Shown piece by piece: positions 34,523 to 44,250 of a stretch of DNA of 50,134 nucleotides. The stretch lies in contig NZ_QXTJ01000039.1 in the NCBI RefSeq assembly GCF_003605735.1, forward strand, positions 241,410 to 291,543, given 5' to 3'. A program made the position numbers and the translations under genes. How positions within the stretch are numbered: the first letter of the stretch is position 1; each line of letters opens with the position of its first letter. The DNA is from Pseudomonas sp. LS-2. Its GTDB lineage: Bacteria; Pseudomonadota; Gammaproteobacteria; Pseudomonadales; Pseudomonadaceae. The notes beneath the pieces are model-generated. The model was not told the origin of the DNA. It searched no databases and saw only the letters and a list, made by a program, of their open reading frames with translations.

Positions 34523-35847
34523 TGTCCCATCAAGCTCGATTCAACGCTCTGGCCGACTGGCTGAACAGTGCCATCACGGGTCCGGAGCGCTTCACCCTCA
34601 GCTACAACGCCGAGGCTTCGGATTTCATTCGGTTCAACCACGCCAAGGTGCGTCAGGCCGGTCATGTGCAGCAGGCCAGCGTGCAGTTCAAGCTGATCGA
34701 TAATGGGCGTCACGCCGACCTGAGCCTGACATTGTCCGGCGATGAGGCCGTCGACCGTCAGCGCCTCGCGCAAGCCTTGGATCAGTTGCGCGAGACCCTG
34801 ACGCTGCTGCCGGAAGACCCCTACCTGCTTCTCAACGATGACGCCTGGCACAGCACCAACGTTCAAGACGCGCCGCTGCCCGACAGCGCATATGTGGCCG
34901 AACGAATTGCGCAGCTGAGCGAAGGGCTGGATCTGGTGGGTATCTACGCCGCAGGACCGATCTACCGTGGTTTCGCCAGTTCCAATGGCGCCATGGGATG
35001 GCATCAGGCGAACAGCTTCAACTTCGACTGGAGCCTGTTCCACGAGAACGGGCAGGCTGTGAAAGCCAACTACGCCGGTCATGAATGGAGCGACGAGACC
35101 TTCGCCAGACGCTTGGAGCTTGCGCGCGAGCAACTGACCTTTCTCGGCCAGCCGTCGCACACGCTGGCGCCCGGCCAATACCGGGCCTACCTGGCGCCGG
35201 CCGCGCTGGAAGAAATCGTGGGCATGTTGTGCTGGGGCGGATTTTCAGCGCAATCACTGGCCGACAAGACCAGCCCGTTGCAGCGGCTGTATGACGGCCA
35301 GGCCACGCTCAATCCGTTGGTGAGTGTTGACGAGCAGGTGACCGGCTCCTTGTCGCCCGCGTTTTCCGGCGAAGGCTACCCCCGCTCGGACTTGTCTCTG
35401 ATCGACGAAGGCGCTGCGAAGGATCGCCTGATCGACTCACGCAGCGCAGCCGAATACGGTCTGGCTGCCAACGGCGCGGGCTGGGGCGAGTCGCCCAGCG
35501 CGCTAAGCATGAACGGCGGCTCACTGGCGCTGGACGACGTGCTCAAAGAGCTGGGCACCGGCCTGTACATCAGCAATCTGTGGTACCTGAATTTCTCAGA
35601 CCGCACGGCCGGACGTATTACCGGCATGACCCGGTTTGCGACTTTCTGGGTCGAGGACGGCAAGATCAAGGCACCGGTCAGTACCATGCGTTTTGATGAC
35701 AGCATCTTCAGCCTGCTCGGCGGCTCGCTGGAACAATTGACGACGGAAAGGGAACTCATCCTCTCGGCGAGCACCTACAGTCAACGCCAGACAGCCTCGA
35801 ATCTGCTGCCCGGGGCGTTGGTGAGCAGGTTGACGCTGACGCTGTGA
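34522..35847 (+). CDS. PmbA/TldE-like partner subunit
   Basis: A 441-residue PmbA-family protein without an HExxxH motif, as expected for the non-catalytic TldE partner. It has the family's terminal TGxSxSGxL-like region in altered form. Translation starts at 34522 on the TGATG overlap with the TldD-like gene. A REP doublet follows. The two genes form a self-contained protease pair whose target cannot be read from the neighbours. Confidence 0.8.
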   Translation: MSHQARFNALADWLNSAITGPERFTLSYNAEASDFIRFNHAKVRQAGHVQQASVQFKLIDNGRHADLSLTLSGDEAVDRQRLAQALDQLRETLTLLPEDPYLLLNDDAWHSTNVQDAPLPDSAYVAERIAQLSEGLDLVGIYAAGPIYRGFASSNGAMGWHQANSFNFDWSLFHENGQAVKANYAGHEWSDETFARRLELAREQLTFLGQPSHTLAPGQYRAYLAPAALEEIVGMLCWGGFSAQSLADKTSPLQRLYDGQATLNPLVSVDEQVTGSLSPAFSGEGYPRSDLSLIDEGAAKDRLIDSRSAAEYGLAANGAGWGESPSALSMNGGSLALDDVLKELGTGLYISNLWYLNFSDRTAGRITGMTRFATFWVEDGKIKAPVSTMRFDDSIFSLLGGSLEQLTTERELILSASTYSQRQTASNLLPGALVSRLTLTL

Positions 35848-35862
35848 TAAACCCGGCATACC

Positions 35863-35950
35863 TGTAGGAGCGCGCTTGCCCGCGATGCAATCTGTCTGCA
35901 CCGAAAATGCCGACTGACATACCGCTATCGCGGGCAAGCGCGCTCCTACA
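35863..35950. repeat. REP doublet, family A
   Basis: Perfect 24-bp arms (35863-35886 and 35927-35950), core GTAGGAGCGCGCTTGCCCGC, between the PmbA-like gene and the MFS transporter gene. Confidence 0.9.
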
Positions 35951-36003
35951 AAAATGCACCGCGCTCCGACTCCCAGGAAAACCAATAAGGACCCACGATT
36001 CAC

Positions 36004-37446
36004 ATGCCGACCTCGACGCCGCAACTGGACGCCAGAACCCTGCGCTGGATGCCATGGGTCATCGCAATCGCCTTTTTCATGCAAAGCCTGGACGGCACGA
36101 TCCTCAACACCGCTTTGCCGTCCATGGCCGGTTCGCTGTCCGAAGATCCGCTGCGCATGCAGTCCGTCATCATTGCCTATATGCTGACCATCGCTCTGCT
36201 GATCCCGGCATCCGGCTGGATTTCCGACCGCTTCGGCATCAAGCGCATCTTCTTCAGCGCCATTCTCCTGTTCAGCTTCGGCTCCCTGCTCTGCGCTGCT
36301 GCCAACACCCTCGGCATGCTGGTCGCCGCGCGCGTGATTCAGGGACTCGGCGGCGCATTGATGATGCCGGTCGGCAGGCTGATCGTGCTACGCGCCTACC
36401 CGCGGACCGAGCTGGTGCGCATCCTCAGCTTCATCACCATGCCCGCGCTGCTTGGCCCGCTGATGGGCCCAACAGTGGGCGGCTGGCTGGTGGAATACCT
36501 GAGCTGGCACTGGATCTTCCTGATCAACATTCCGGTAGGAATTCTCGGCTGCTTCGCGGTGCGCAAGTTCATTCCCGACCTGCAAGGCGGCGGGCGCACG
36601 CGTTTCGATCTGGTGGGTTTCACGCTGTTTGGCGCCTCGATGGTGCTGATCACTATCGCGCTGGAAGGCTTGGGTGAATTGCATCTGCCGCATCTGCGCG
36701 TGGTGATGCTGCTGTTCGGCGGCATGGCTTGTCTGGCTGCATACTGGCTGCGCGCCGGGCATGTGGAAGCGCCGCTGTTCTCCGCTTCGCTGTTTCGCAC
36801 ACGCAGTTTCGCGGTGGGGATCATGGGCAACCTGTTCGCCCGCCTGGGCAGCGGTGCTCTTCCGTTTCTGGTGCCGCTGATGCTGCAAGTGGCGCTGGGG
36901 TATTCGCCGTCCCACGCAGGGATGAGCATGATCCCGCTGGCGTTGGCGGCGATGTTCGCCAAACCGCTGGCGACTCGGGCCATCGAGCGTCTGGGTTACC
37001 GGATCGTGCTGACAGGCAACACCCTTTTGCTGGGCATTCTGCTGGCAAGCATGTCGCTGGTGGGCGCCGACACGCCTTACTGGATGCTGCTCATTCATCT
37101 GGCGTTCCTGGGCGGGGTGAATTCGCTGCAGTTCTCGGCGATGAACGCCGTGACCCTGATCGACCTGGACGACGCCAGCGCCGCGAGCGGCAACAGCTTG
37201 CTGTGGGTGGTCGCGCAGTTGTCGCTGAGCCTCGGCGTTGCCTGCGCGGCGGCGTTGCTGGGTGGCTTCACCGATGATGTCTCGACGGGCGAAGTCAGCA
37301 GCGTTCTGGGGGCATTCCAGCTGACGTTCCTGTGTGTCGGGGTGCTGGCGATGCTGGCGGCGTCGATTTTCCTGCAGCTCTCGCCCCGCATGCCGCCTGA
37401 GAATCCACCGCGCAAACCGCAAACCGAGCCTGAGATCGAGGCGTAG
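36004..37446 (+). CDS. mdtD: MFS drug/solute exporter, MdtD-like
   Basis: A 480-residue inner-membrane transporter of the DHA2 drug:H+ antiporter group with many hydrophobic spans. The first span ends in FFMQSLDGTILNTALPSMA (motif D1), SGWISDRFGIKRIFF is motif A, and GALMMPVGRLIVLRAYP and ALLGPLMGPTVGGWLVEYL correspond to motifs B and C. AAGGA lies upstream of the ATG at 36004. Similarity to E. coli MdtD suggests the name. No RND or membrane-fusion partner is nearby, so the substrate is undefined. Confidence 0.85.
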   Translation: MPTSTPQLDARTLRWMPWVIAIAFFMQSLDGTILNTALPSMAGSLSEDPLRMQSVIIAYMLTIALLIPASGWISDRFGIKRIFFSAILLFSFGSLLCAAANTLGMLVAARVIQGLGGALMMPVGRLIVLRAYPRTELVRILSFITMPALLGPLMGPTVGGWLVEYLSWHWIFLINIPVGILGCFAVRKFIPDLQGGGRTRFDLVGFTLFGASMVLITIALEGLGELHLPHLRVVMLLFGGMACLAAYWLRAGHVEAPLFSASLFRTRSFAVGIMGNLFARLGSGALPFLVPLMLQVALGYSPSHAGMSMIPLALAAMFAKPLATRAIERLGYRIVLTGNTLLLGILLASMSLVGADTPYWMLLIHLAFLGGVNSLQFSAMNAVTLIDLDDASAASGNSLLWVVAQLSLSLGVACAAALLGGFTDDVSTGEVSSVLGAFQLTFLCVGVLAMLAASIFLQLSPRMPPENPPRKPQTEPEIEA

Positions 37447-37576
37447 TGATTCCGCCACGGCTACAGATGTTCACCGCATGGATCATCATAAAGCGCCACC
37501 ATTTATCGCCCGCAGCCCCAAGGCAGGGGCTGCGACCTGATACACTGCGCGACATTTTGTTTTGCAGGCCACTCTT

Positions 37577-38956
37577 GTGACTAACACCGCGTTCAACTCA
37601 TTGCCCCTTTCCGCCGCCATGCTGGCTAACCTGGAATCCCTTGGTTATGCCGAGATGACGCCGATTCAGGCGCAGAGCCTGCCGGTGATCCTCAAGGGCA
37701 TGGACCTCATCGCCCAGGCCAAGACCGGCTCGGGCAAGACTGCGGCATTCGGTATCGGCCTGCTCAACCCGATCAATCCGCGTTATTTCGGCTGTCAGGC
37801 GCTGGTGCTGTGCCCGACCCGCGAACTGGCCGACCAGGTGGCGAAGGAAATCCGTCGCCTGGCCCGTTCCGAAGACAACATCAAGGTCCTGACCCTGTGC
37901 GGCGGCGTGTCCTTCGGCCCGCAGATCGGCTCACTGGAGCATGGCGCGCACATCATCGTCGGCACGCCGGGCCGCATCCAGCAGCATTTGCGCAAGGGTT
38001 CACTGGTGCTGGACGGCCTGAACACGCTGGTCCTCGACGAAGCCGATCGCATGCTCGACATGGGGTTCTACGACTCGATCGCCGACATCATCGAACAAAC
38101 CCCGGAACGCCGTCAGACCCTGCTGTTCTCGGCTACCTACCCGGTCGGCATCAAGCAACTGGCGTCCAAGTTCATGCGTGACCCGCAGACCGTGAAGGTC
38201 GAAGCGCTGCACGCCGACAGTCAGATCGAGCAGATTTTCTACGAGATCTCGCCGGAGCAACGCCTGGAAGCCGTGGTGAAAGTCCTCGACCATTTCCGTC
38301 CGCAGTCTTGCGTGGCGTTCTGCTTCACCAAGCAGCAGGTTCAGGAAGTGGTCGATCACCTGACCGCCAAGGGCATGTCCGCAGTTGGCCTGCACGGCGA
38401 CCTGGAGCAGCGTGATCGTGATCAGGTACTGGCAATGTTCGCCAACCGCAGCACCTCGGTACTGGTCGCCACCGACGTTGCCGCCCGTGGCCTGGACATC
38501 GATGCGCTGGACATGGTGATCAACGTCGAACTGGCCCGTGATTCGGAAATCCACATTCACCGCGTCGGCCGTACCGGTCGTGCAGGCGAGACCGGCATTG
38601 CCGTCAGCCTCGTGGCGCCGGGTGAGAGCCAGCGGGCCCGCGCGGTCGAAGAATTGCAAAAGGCGCCGCTGAACTGGCAACAGTACGACCAGCTAACGCG
38701 CAAGGAAGGCGGCAAACTGCTGCCCCCGATGACCACCCTGTGCATCGGCTCGGGCCGCAAGGACAAACTGCGTCCAGGCGACATCCTTGGTGCGTTGACG
38801 GGCGAAGCCGGGGTTCCTGGCACTCAGGTCGGCAAGATCGCGATTTTTGATTTCCAGGCCTACGTGGCCGTTGAGCGCAGCATCGCCAAGCAGGCGCTGG
38901 AGCGTCTGAACAACGGCAAGATCAAGGGCAAGTCGTTGCGGGTCCGGATTTTGTAA
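37577..38956 (+). CDS. dbpA: ATP-dependent RNA helicase DbpA (GTG start likely)
   Basis: A 459-residue DEAD-box helicase acting in 50S assembly through binding to 23S rRNA hairpin 92. Motifs in order are the Q motif (GYAEMTPIQAQSLP), AKTGSGKT, PTRELADQ, GTPGRI, DEAD in LVLDEADRML, SAT, TDVAARGLD and HRVGRTGRAG. The C-terminal RNA-binding domain (about 385-459) identifies DbpA. The start is uncertain: GTG at 37577 gives MTNTAFNSLPL, like E. coli DbpA; TTG at 37562 would add five residues. Neither has a good Shine-Dalgarno. Confidence 0.95.
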   Translation: MTNTAFNSLPLSAAMLANLESLGYAEMTPIQAQSLPVILKGMDLIAQAKTGSGKTAAFGIGLLNPINPRYFGCQALVLCPTRELADQVAKEIRRLARSEDNIKVLTLCGGVSFGPQIGSLEHGAHIIVGTPGRIQQHLRKGSLVLDGLNTLVLDEADRMLDMGFYDSIADIIEQTPERRQTLLFSATYPVGIKQLASKFMRDPQTVKVEALHADSQIEQIFYEISPEQRLEAVVKVLDHFRPQSCVAFCFTKQQVQEVVDHLTAKGMSAVGLHGDLEQRDRDQVLAMFANRSTSVLVATDVAARGLDIDALDMVINVELARDSEIHIHRVGRTGRAGETGIAVSLVAPGESQRARAVEELQKAPLNWQQYDQLTRKEGGKLLPPMTTLCIGSGRKDKLRPGDILGALTGEAGVPGTQVGKIAIFDFQAYVAVERSIAKQALERLNNGKIKGKSLRVRIL

Positions 38957-38972
38957 GTACCCGCTATCCATT

Positions 38973-39075
38973 GATCGTTCCCATGCTCCGCGTGGGAATG
39001 CCGTGCGGGACGCTCCGCGTCCCTGCGACGCAGAGCGTCGCAATATGCGTTACCACGCAGAGCGTGGGAACGATC
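38973..39075. repeat. REP-like composite, family C
   Basis: Outer arms GATCGTTCCCATGCTCCGCG... (from 38973) and its inverted copy ending GTGGGAACGATC (39075), with the inner palindrome GGGACGCTCCGCGTCCC, between dbpA and the flavoprotein gene. Second copy of the cbcV-betI element. Confidence 0.88.
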
Positions 39076-39113
39076 GAACACAGATCTCCCAATACCCCCC
39101 CGAGGACACCGCT

Positions 39114-40292
39114 TTGCCCGTTACTGACGTTGTGATCATCGGCGCCGGCGCCGCAGGTTTGATGTGTGCATTCACCGCCGCCAATCGTGGCCGCAAGGTG
39201 ATGCTGATCGATCACGCGAACAAGCCGGGCAAGAAAATCCTCATGTCGGGCGGCGGCCGCTGCAACTTCACCAACCTGTACACCGAGCCTGCCAACTTCC
39301 TCTCGCAGAACCCGCACTTCTGCAAGTCGGCTCTGGCCCGCTACACCCAGTGGGATTTCATCGCGCTGGTGGGCAAACACGGCGTGCCGTACCACGAGAA
39401 GAAACTAGGCCAGCTGTTCTGTGACAACAAGTCCAGCGACATCCTCGGCCTGCTGCTCAGCGAATGCGATGGCGCAGGCGTGAGTCTGCACATGGACACC
39501 TCGGTGCAGTCCATCGAGAAGACCGAAAGCGGCTATCTGCTGCAAACCACTCTGGGCAACATCAATTGCGAATCGCTGGTGATCGCCACTGGCGGGCTGT
39601 CCATTCCCACGCTGGGCGCCACCGGGTTCGGTTATCAGGTCGGCAAGCAGTTCGGTCACACCCTGTTGCCAACCCGCGCAGGCCTGGTGCCGTTTACCAT
39701 CACCGATCAGCTGAAAGAACTCTGTACCGAACTGACCGGCACCTCGGTGGACTGCATGGTGAGCTGCAACGACACCAGCTTTCGCGAGAACATCCTGTTC
39801 ACCCACCGTGGCCTGAGCGGCCCGGCGATCCTGCAGATTTCCTCGTTCTGGAATCCGGGTGACGCAGTCGAAATCAACCTGATGCCCGATCTCGACGCCC
39901 ACAACTGGCTGACCGAGCAACAGGCCGAACGTCCCAACAGCGAACTGAAGACCCTGCTTGGCGAAATCTTCACCAAGAAGATGGCCAACCTGATCGCCGA
40001 GCAATGGTTCGTCTCCAAACCGATGAAGCAGTACACCCACGCCGAGCTGGCCGACATCGCCGAAAAACTGGCGAGCTGGCAGGTGGTTCCGGCCGGCACC
40101 GAAGGCTATCGCACCGCCGAAGTGACTCTGGGCGGGATCGACACACGAGAAGTGTCGTCCAAGACCATGGAGTCCCTGAAGTCGCCGAAGCTGTACTTCA
40201 TCGGCGAAGTGCTGGATGTCAGCGGGCATCTGGGTGGCTTCAACTTCCAGTGGGCCTGGGCCTCCGCCTATGCGGCGGCGCAGTACGTTTAA
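39114..40292 (+). CDS. YhiN/HI0933-family FAD-dependent oxidoreductase (TTG start)
   Basis: A 392-residue flavoprotein with an N-terminal FAD-binding Rossmann motif DVVIIGAGAAGLM, the family signature KILMSGGGRCNFTN (about 41-54), FTHRGLSGPAILQ and the C-terminal GEVLDVSGHLGGFNFQWAW. The TTG at 39114 has GAGGA eight bases upstream and gives MPVTDVVIIGAG; the frame is open further left, but only through the REP element. The physiological substrate is not established for this family. Confidence 0.93.
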   Translation: MPVTDVVIIGAGAAGLMCAFTAANRGRKVMLIDHANKPGKKILMSGGGRCNFTNLYTEPANFLSQNPHFCKSALARYTQWDFIALVGKHGVPYHEKKLGQLFCDNKSSDILGLLLSECDGAGVSLHMDTSVQSIEKTESGYLLQTTLGNINCESLVIATGGLSIPTLGATGFGYQVGKQFGHTLLPTRAGLVPFTITDQLKELCTELTGTSVDCMVSCNDTSFRENILFTHRGLSGPAILQISSFWNPGDAVEINLMPDLDAHNWLTEQQAERPNSELKTLLGEIFTKKMANLIAEQWFVSKPMKQYTHAELADIAEKLASWQVVPAGTEGYRTAEVTLGGIDTREVSSKTMESLKSPKLYFIGEVLDVSGHLGGFNFQWAWASAYAAAQYV

Positions 40293-40312
40293 CCTTCGGA
40301 ATTACACCTCCC

Positions 40313-40382
40313 CTGTAGCAGCACGGCTTGCCGGCGGTAGCGATCTCAAATATGTCACCGCCGGCAAGCCGGACTGCTACAG
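40313..40382. repeat. REP doublet, family B
   Basis: Arms 40313-40338 and 40356-40382 of the GTAGCAGCACGGCTTGCCGG type with few mismatches, between the flavoprotein gene and yccS. Confidence 0.88.
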
Positions 40383-40515
40383 GTTTCGTGTTCGAACAAC
40401 AATTGCCGCAAGGCTTGCGGAATAAATTTTGCTTCGCGGATGTACAGCGGGCATTCGGCGCTGTACATACTCACTCAGCAAAATCGAAAAATCGCGAACA
40501 AGGCCGTCAGCGTTC

Positions 40516-42723
40516 ATGGCATCGAAATCGTTGCGCAATACCTTCCGGCGCCTCTGGGCGCTGGACAAGTTTTCCTACAGCGTGCGCGTATTCATCGCGC
40601 TGACCGGCAGCATGGCGCTGTGCTGGTATCAAAACGAGATGTCGCTGCTGATCCCCCTGTTCCTGGGGATTATCGCCAGTGCCCTGTCCGAAACCGACGA
40701 CAGCTGGCAGGGTCGCCTCAATGCGCTGGCGGTCACGCTGGTGTGTTTCAGCATCGCGGCGTTGTCCGTGGAGTTGCTGTTCCCCTACCCCGTCCTCTTC
40801 ATCTGCGCCTTCGCCTTCGCCGCGTTCTGCCTGACGATGCTGGGTGCATTGGGTGAACGCTATGGGGCGATTGCCTACGCGACATTGATCCTCTCGGTCT
40901 ACACCATGATCGGCGTGGACCAACGGGGCGGTGAGGTCACCAACTTTTGGCATGAGCCGATGCTGCTGGTCGCAGGCGCCGCCTGGTACGGCCTGCTGTC
41001 GGTGCTGTGGCAAATGCTGTTCTCCAATCAACCCGTGCAACAGGCACTCGCCAGGCTTTTCCGTGAGCTGGGGCTCTACCTGAAGATCAAATCCGAGCTG
41101 TTTGAACCGATCCGCACGCTGGACGTCGAAGCCCGCCGTCTGGAACTGGCGAAGCAGAACGGCAAGGTCGTGGCCGCGCTCAACGTCACCAAGGAAATCA
41201 TCCTCAACCGCGTAGGCAGTGGCCGCCCCGGCTCGAAGGTCAGTCGTTACCTGAAGCTGTACTTTCTCGCCCAGGACATCCACGAGCGCGCCAGCTCCTC
41301 GCACTATCCCTACAACTCCCTGGCCGAAGCGTTCTTTCACAGCGACGTGCTGTTCCGCTGTCAGCGCCTCCTGCGCCAACAGGGCAACGCCTGTCGCGAT
41401 CTGTCGGTTTCGATCCAGCTGCGCCAGCCATTCATCTACGACGACAGCTTTGCCCATGCGCTGGAAGACTTGCGCGCATCACTGGAGCACCTGCGCATTC
41501 AGAGCAATCCGGCCTGGCGCGGCCTGCTGCGCTCGCTGCGCGCACTTGCTAACAACTTGGCGACACTGGACCGGCTGCTCAGCGATGCGAGCAACCCTGA
41601 CGCGCTGGCAGATGCCACCGACAGCAGCCTGCTGGATCGTTCGCCACGCAACTTCAAGGATGTCTGGACGCGCTTGCGCCTGCAACTGACGCCCACCTCA
41701 CTGCTGTTCCGCCACGCTCTGCGCCTGCCGCTGGCGCTGGTGATCGGCTACATCACGCTGCACCTGATTCACCCGTCGCAAGGCTACTGGATCATCCTGA
41801 CCACGGTTTTCGTCTGTCAGCCGAGTTATGGCGCAACCCGGCGCAAGCTCGGCCAGCGGATCATCGGCACGGCCATCGGCCTCACGGCAGGCTGGATTCT
41901 GTTCGATCTGATCACCACGCCCGTTCTGCAATCGATGTGCGCGGTTCTGGCCGGGGTGGTGTTCTTCGTCAACCGAACCACGCGCTACACGCTGTCGACA
42001 GCGGCGATCACGGTGATGATCCTGTTCTGCTTCAATCAGGTCGGCAACGGTTACGGGCTGTTCTTGCCACGGCTGATGGACACCTTGCTCGGCAGCCTGA
42101 TCGCAGGTCTTGCGGTATTCCTGTTCCTGCCGGACTGGCAGGGCCGCCGCTTGAACAAGGTGCTGGCCAACACCCTCTCCTGCAACAGCATTTATCTGCG
42201 CCAGATCATGCAGCAATACGCCAAGGGCAAGAGCGACGACCTGGCGTATCGCCTGGCCCGGCGCAACGCTCACAACGCTGATGCGGCGCTGTCGACCACG
42301 CTGGCCAACATGCTCATGGAGCCAGGGCACTTCCGCAAAGAGGCCGATGTGGGCTTCCGCTTTCTGGTGCTGTCGCACACGCTGCTCAGCTACCTTTCCG
42401 GCCTGGGCGCCCACCGGGAAACCCAACTGCCCGACGAGGTACGCGAACAATTGATCGAAGGCGCCGGCGCCAATCTGGCCGCGAGTATCGATGAAATCGC
42501 CCAGAGTCTTGCCATGCGCGAGCCGGTGGCGGTACAGAGTGACGTTGAAGAAGCTCTGGCGACGGAACTGGAACAAATGCCCGAAGAAATCGACGAGGGC
42601 CAGCGGCTGGTGCAGACACAACTGGCCTTGATCTGCCGTCAGCTGGGGCCGCTGCGCACACTCGCTGCGCATCTGATCAAGGCACCCGAAAAAGAGCCGG
42701 ACGTCACAGGCCGTGCAGCTTGA
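40516..42723 (+). CDS. yccS: FUSC-family inner-membrane protein, YccS-like
   Basis: A 735-residue membrane protein with two blocks of hydrophobic helices (about 20-180 and 400-530), each before a soluble helical domain, the fusaric-acid-resistance/YccS plan. FSYSVRVFIALTGSMALCW and LLFRHALRLPLALVIGY start the two membrane halves; VFVCQPSYGATRRKLGQRI is a conserved loop. The ATG at 40516 begins MASKSLRNTFRRLWALDKF; the Shine-Dalgarno is weak and distant. Function in E. coli is unknown. Its last 20 bases overlap the 3' end of the opposing solute-binding protein gene. Confidence 0.9.
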   Translation: MASKSLRNTFRRLWALDKFSYSVRVFIALTGSMALCWYQNEMSLLIPLFLGIIASALSETDDSWQGRLNALAVTLVCFSIAALSVELLFPYPVLFICAFAFAAFCLTMLGALGERYGAIAYATLILSVYTMIGVDQRGGEVTNFWHEPMLLVAGAAWYGLLSVLWQMLFSNQPVQQALARLFRELGLYLKIKSELFEPIRTLDVEARRLELAKQNGKVVAALNVTKEIILNRVGSGRPGSKVSRYLKLYFLAQDIHERASSSHYPYNSLAEAFFHSDVLFRCQRLLRQQGNACRDLSVSIQLRQPFIYDDSFAHALEDLRASLEHLRIQSNPAWRGLLRSLRALANNLATLDRLLSDASNPDALADATDSSLLDRSPRNFKDVWTRLRLQLTPTSLLFRHALRLPLALVIGYITLHLIHPSQGYWIILTTVFVCQPSYGATRRKLGQRIIGTAIGLTAGWILFDLITTPVLQSMCAVLAGVVFFVNRTTRYTLSTAAITVMILFCFNQVGNGYGLFLPRLMDTLLGSLIAGLAVFLFLPDWQGRRLNKVLANTLSCNSIYLRQIMQQYAKGKSDDLAYRLARRNAHNADAALSTTLANMLMEPGHFRKEADVGFRFLVLSHTLLSYLSGLGAHRETQLPDEVREQLIEGAGANLAASIDEIAQSLAMREPVAVQSDVEEALATELEQMPEEIDEGQRLVQTQLALICRQLGPLRTLAAHLIKAPEKEPDVTGRAA

Positions 42724-43441
42724 ACAACTTGTCGTAGGTGCCATCGGCCCTCATGGCAGCGATCGCCCTGTCGAAATCCGCGACGATTTTCCCATGATCG
42801 GGGTTCTTCAGGCTGACGAGGATGTGCAGGCTGTTTTCGCTCAGTGACTTTGGCAGAAACTCCACATTGGTCCGCACTTCATCAGGCTCGCCGCCGAGGG
42901 CGAAACGCGCGGCGTATTCATCCTCGACAGTCAGTTCGACTCTACCGGCGGCCAGCATCCGCACGGCGGTCGAGAAGCTCGCCACGGGTACCTTCTTCAG
43001 ATCAGCATCGCTGTCGAACTCGGGCGAGTAGGCGTAGCTGCGCACCACCGCGATGGAATACGGGTGCAGTTGCGTCAGATCCTGATACTCGATGGGGGAC
43101 GCCTTGCGCTTGAGAAAACGCAGGCGATTGATCAGGTACTCGCCGGAAAACTGCCCGATGTGGGTGCGCTCTTGGCTGTACCAGGCATTGATCAAGATGT
43201 CGTAACGCCCCTCGCCGACGCCGTGAATCGCGCGAGCCCAAGGCACCTGCTCGTATTCGGTGGTGTAACCGGCACGGGTCAAGGCGGTACGGATCAGGTC
43301 GATAGACAAGCCGCCATTGAGCAGCGAAACATCGGCATAAGGTGCCCATGCATCGCCTGCCAGACGTAGCTTCTGCGCCCACGCATCTTGCGCGATCAGC
43401 AGCATTCCCAGCAGTCCCATGGCTCGAAGCAAACGCGACAT
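42704..43441 (-). CDS. Periplasmic solute-binding protein (SBP family 3)
   Basis: A 245-residue protein with a signal peptide (about 1-22, ending AQDAWAQ) and a type 3 solute-binding fold: LRLAGDAWAPYADVS, WARAIHGVGEGRYDIL and VASFSTAVRMLAAGRVEL. No permease or ATPase gene adjoins, so it is an orphan binding protein or sensor-like periplasmic protein; the ligand may be an amino acid, without proof. The ATG at 43441 has AAGGA eight bases upstream; the TTG at 43447 is too close to it. Its 3' end overlaps yccS on the opposite strand by 20 bp. Confidence 0.88.
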   Translation of the reverse strand: MSRLLRAMGLLGMLLIAQDAWAQKLRLAGDAWAPYADVSLLNGGLSIDLIRTALTRAGYTTEYEQVPWARAIHGVGEGRYDILINAWYSQERTHIGQFSGEYLINRLRFLKRKASPIEYQDLTQLHPYSIAVVRSYAYSPEFDSDADLKKVPVASFSTAVRMLAAGRVELTVEDEYAARFALGGEPDEVRTNVEFLPKSLSENSLHILVSLKNPDHGKIVADFDRAIAAMRADGTYDKLFKLHGL

Positions 43442-43693
43442 GCTCAAGATCCTTAGGCAGACGAACAGCCTGCGACGATTTCAGCTGCGATAAAGCGGCA
43501 CCGTGACATCCCTGATACAAGCAACGACCAGCGAGACAAACGGGTGTGAGCGACGTACGTGGATAGCAAGTGGCCTTCATTGAAGACCTGTTCCGCGTTT
43601 TCCACAACCGATAACAAAGCGCTGTTTGTGTCGCAGTTCAAGAAAAAAGCGCAATGTCTCGTTCATTCGCTTTCAGGTCATTACGCAGTTACT

Positions 43694-43722
43694 TTGGGAT
43701 GAGCGCAATATGCGTTTAGTAT
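43694..43722 (+). promoter_or_regulatory. Probable sigma-70 promoter of the elaA-like gene
   Basis: TTGGGA (43694-43699), a 17-bp spacer and TAGTAT (43717-43722), 32 bp before the start codon. The rest of the divergent 313-bp spacer (43442-43754) holds no gene or other structure that I can support. Confidence 0.55.
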
Positions 43723-43754
43723 CCGCCATGGACTTCATTTCGTGAGCCGGCGTC

Positions 43755-44213
43755 ATGTCTATCAACTGGATTTGCAAACACCACACTGCCCTGAGCAAAG
43801 AGCAGTTGTACGCCATCTTGCAGCTGCGCGCGCAGGTGTTCGTCGTAGAGCAGAAATGCTGGTATCAGGACGTCGACGGTCAGGATTTAGTGGGCGATAC
43901 GCGGCATCTGATGGCCTGGCAGAATGAAGAGCTGGTGGCTTATCTGCGCTTGCTCGACCCGATACAACAGGACGGCGACGTGACCATTGGCCGTGTAGTG
44001 ACTGCCCCGTCCATGCGCAACAAGGGCATGGGCCATGAACTGATGGTGCAGGCGTTGGAACATGCCGAACGCAACTGGCCGGACCAGCCGATCTATCTTT
44101 CGGCACAGCCGCATCTGCAGGGATACTACAGCCGCTACGGCTTTAACCCGGTGGGGGATGTTTACGTCGAGGAAGGCATCTCGCGCATCGGCATGCGTCG
44201 GGATCTGGATTGA
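43755..44213 (+). CDS. elaA: GNAT-family N-acetyltransferase, ElaA-like
   Basis: A 152-residue acetyltransferase. LYAILQLRAQVFVVEQKC near the N-terminus is the ElaA signature, and IGRVVTAPSMRNKGMGHELM (about 76-95) is the acetyl-CoA-binding motif A. AQPHLQGYYSRYGFNPVGD (about 116-134) is the C-terminal motif. The substrate is unknown. There is no clear Shine-Dalgarno before the ATG at 43755. Confidence 0.92.
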   Translation: MSINWICKHHTALSKEQLYAILQLRAQVFVVEQKCWYQDVDGQDLVGDTRHLMAWQNEELVAYLRLLDPIQQDGDVTIGRVVTAPSMRNKGMGHELMVQALEHAERNWPDQPIYLSAQPHLQGYYSRYGFNPVGDVYVEEGISRIGMRRDLD

Positions 44214-44250
44214 AATCGCGGGTTCCTATGCGCCGAGTCGCGCCCATAAC

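Noticed and set aside
8575..40382. Repeated palindromes as a possible CRISPR array or IS remnants
   Set aside because: They are dispersed singly in different spacers, not in tandem with unique spacers, and have no transposase gene or target duplication. They fit REP doublets.
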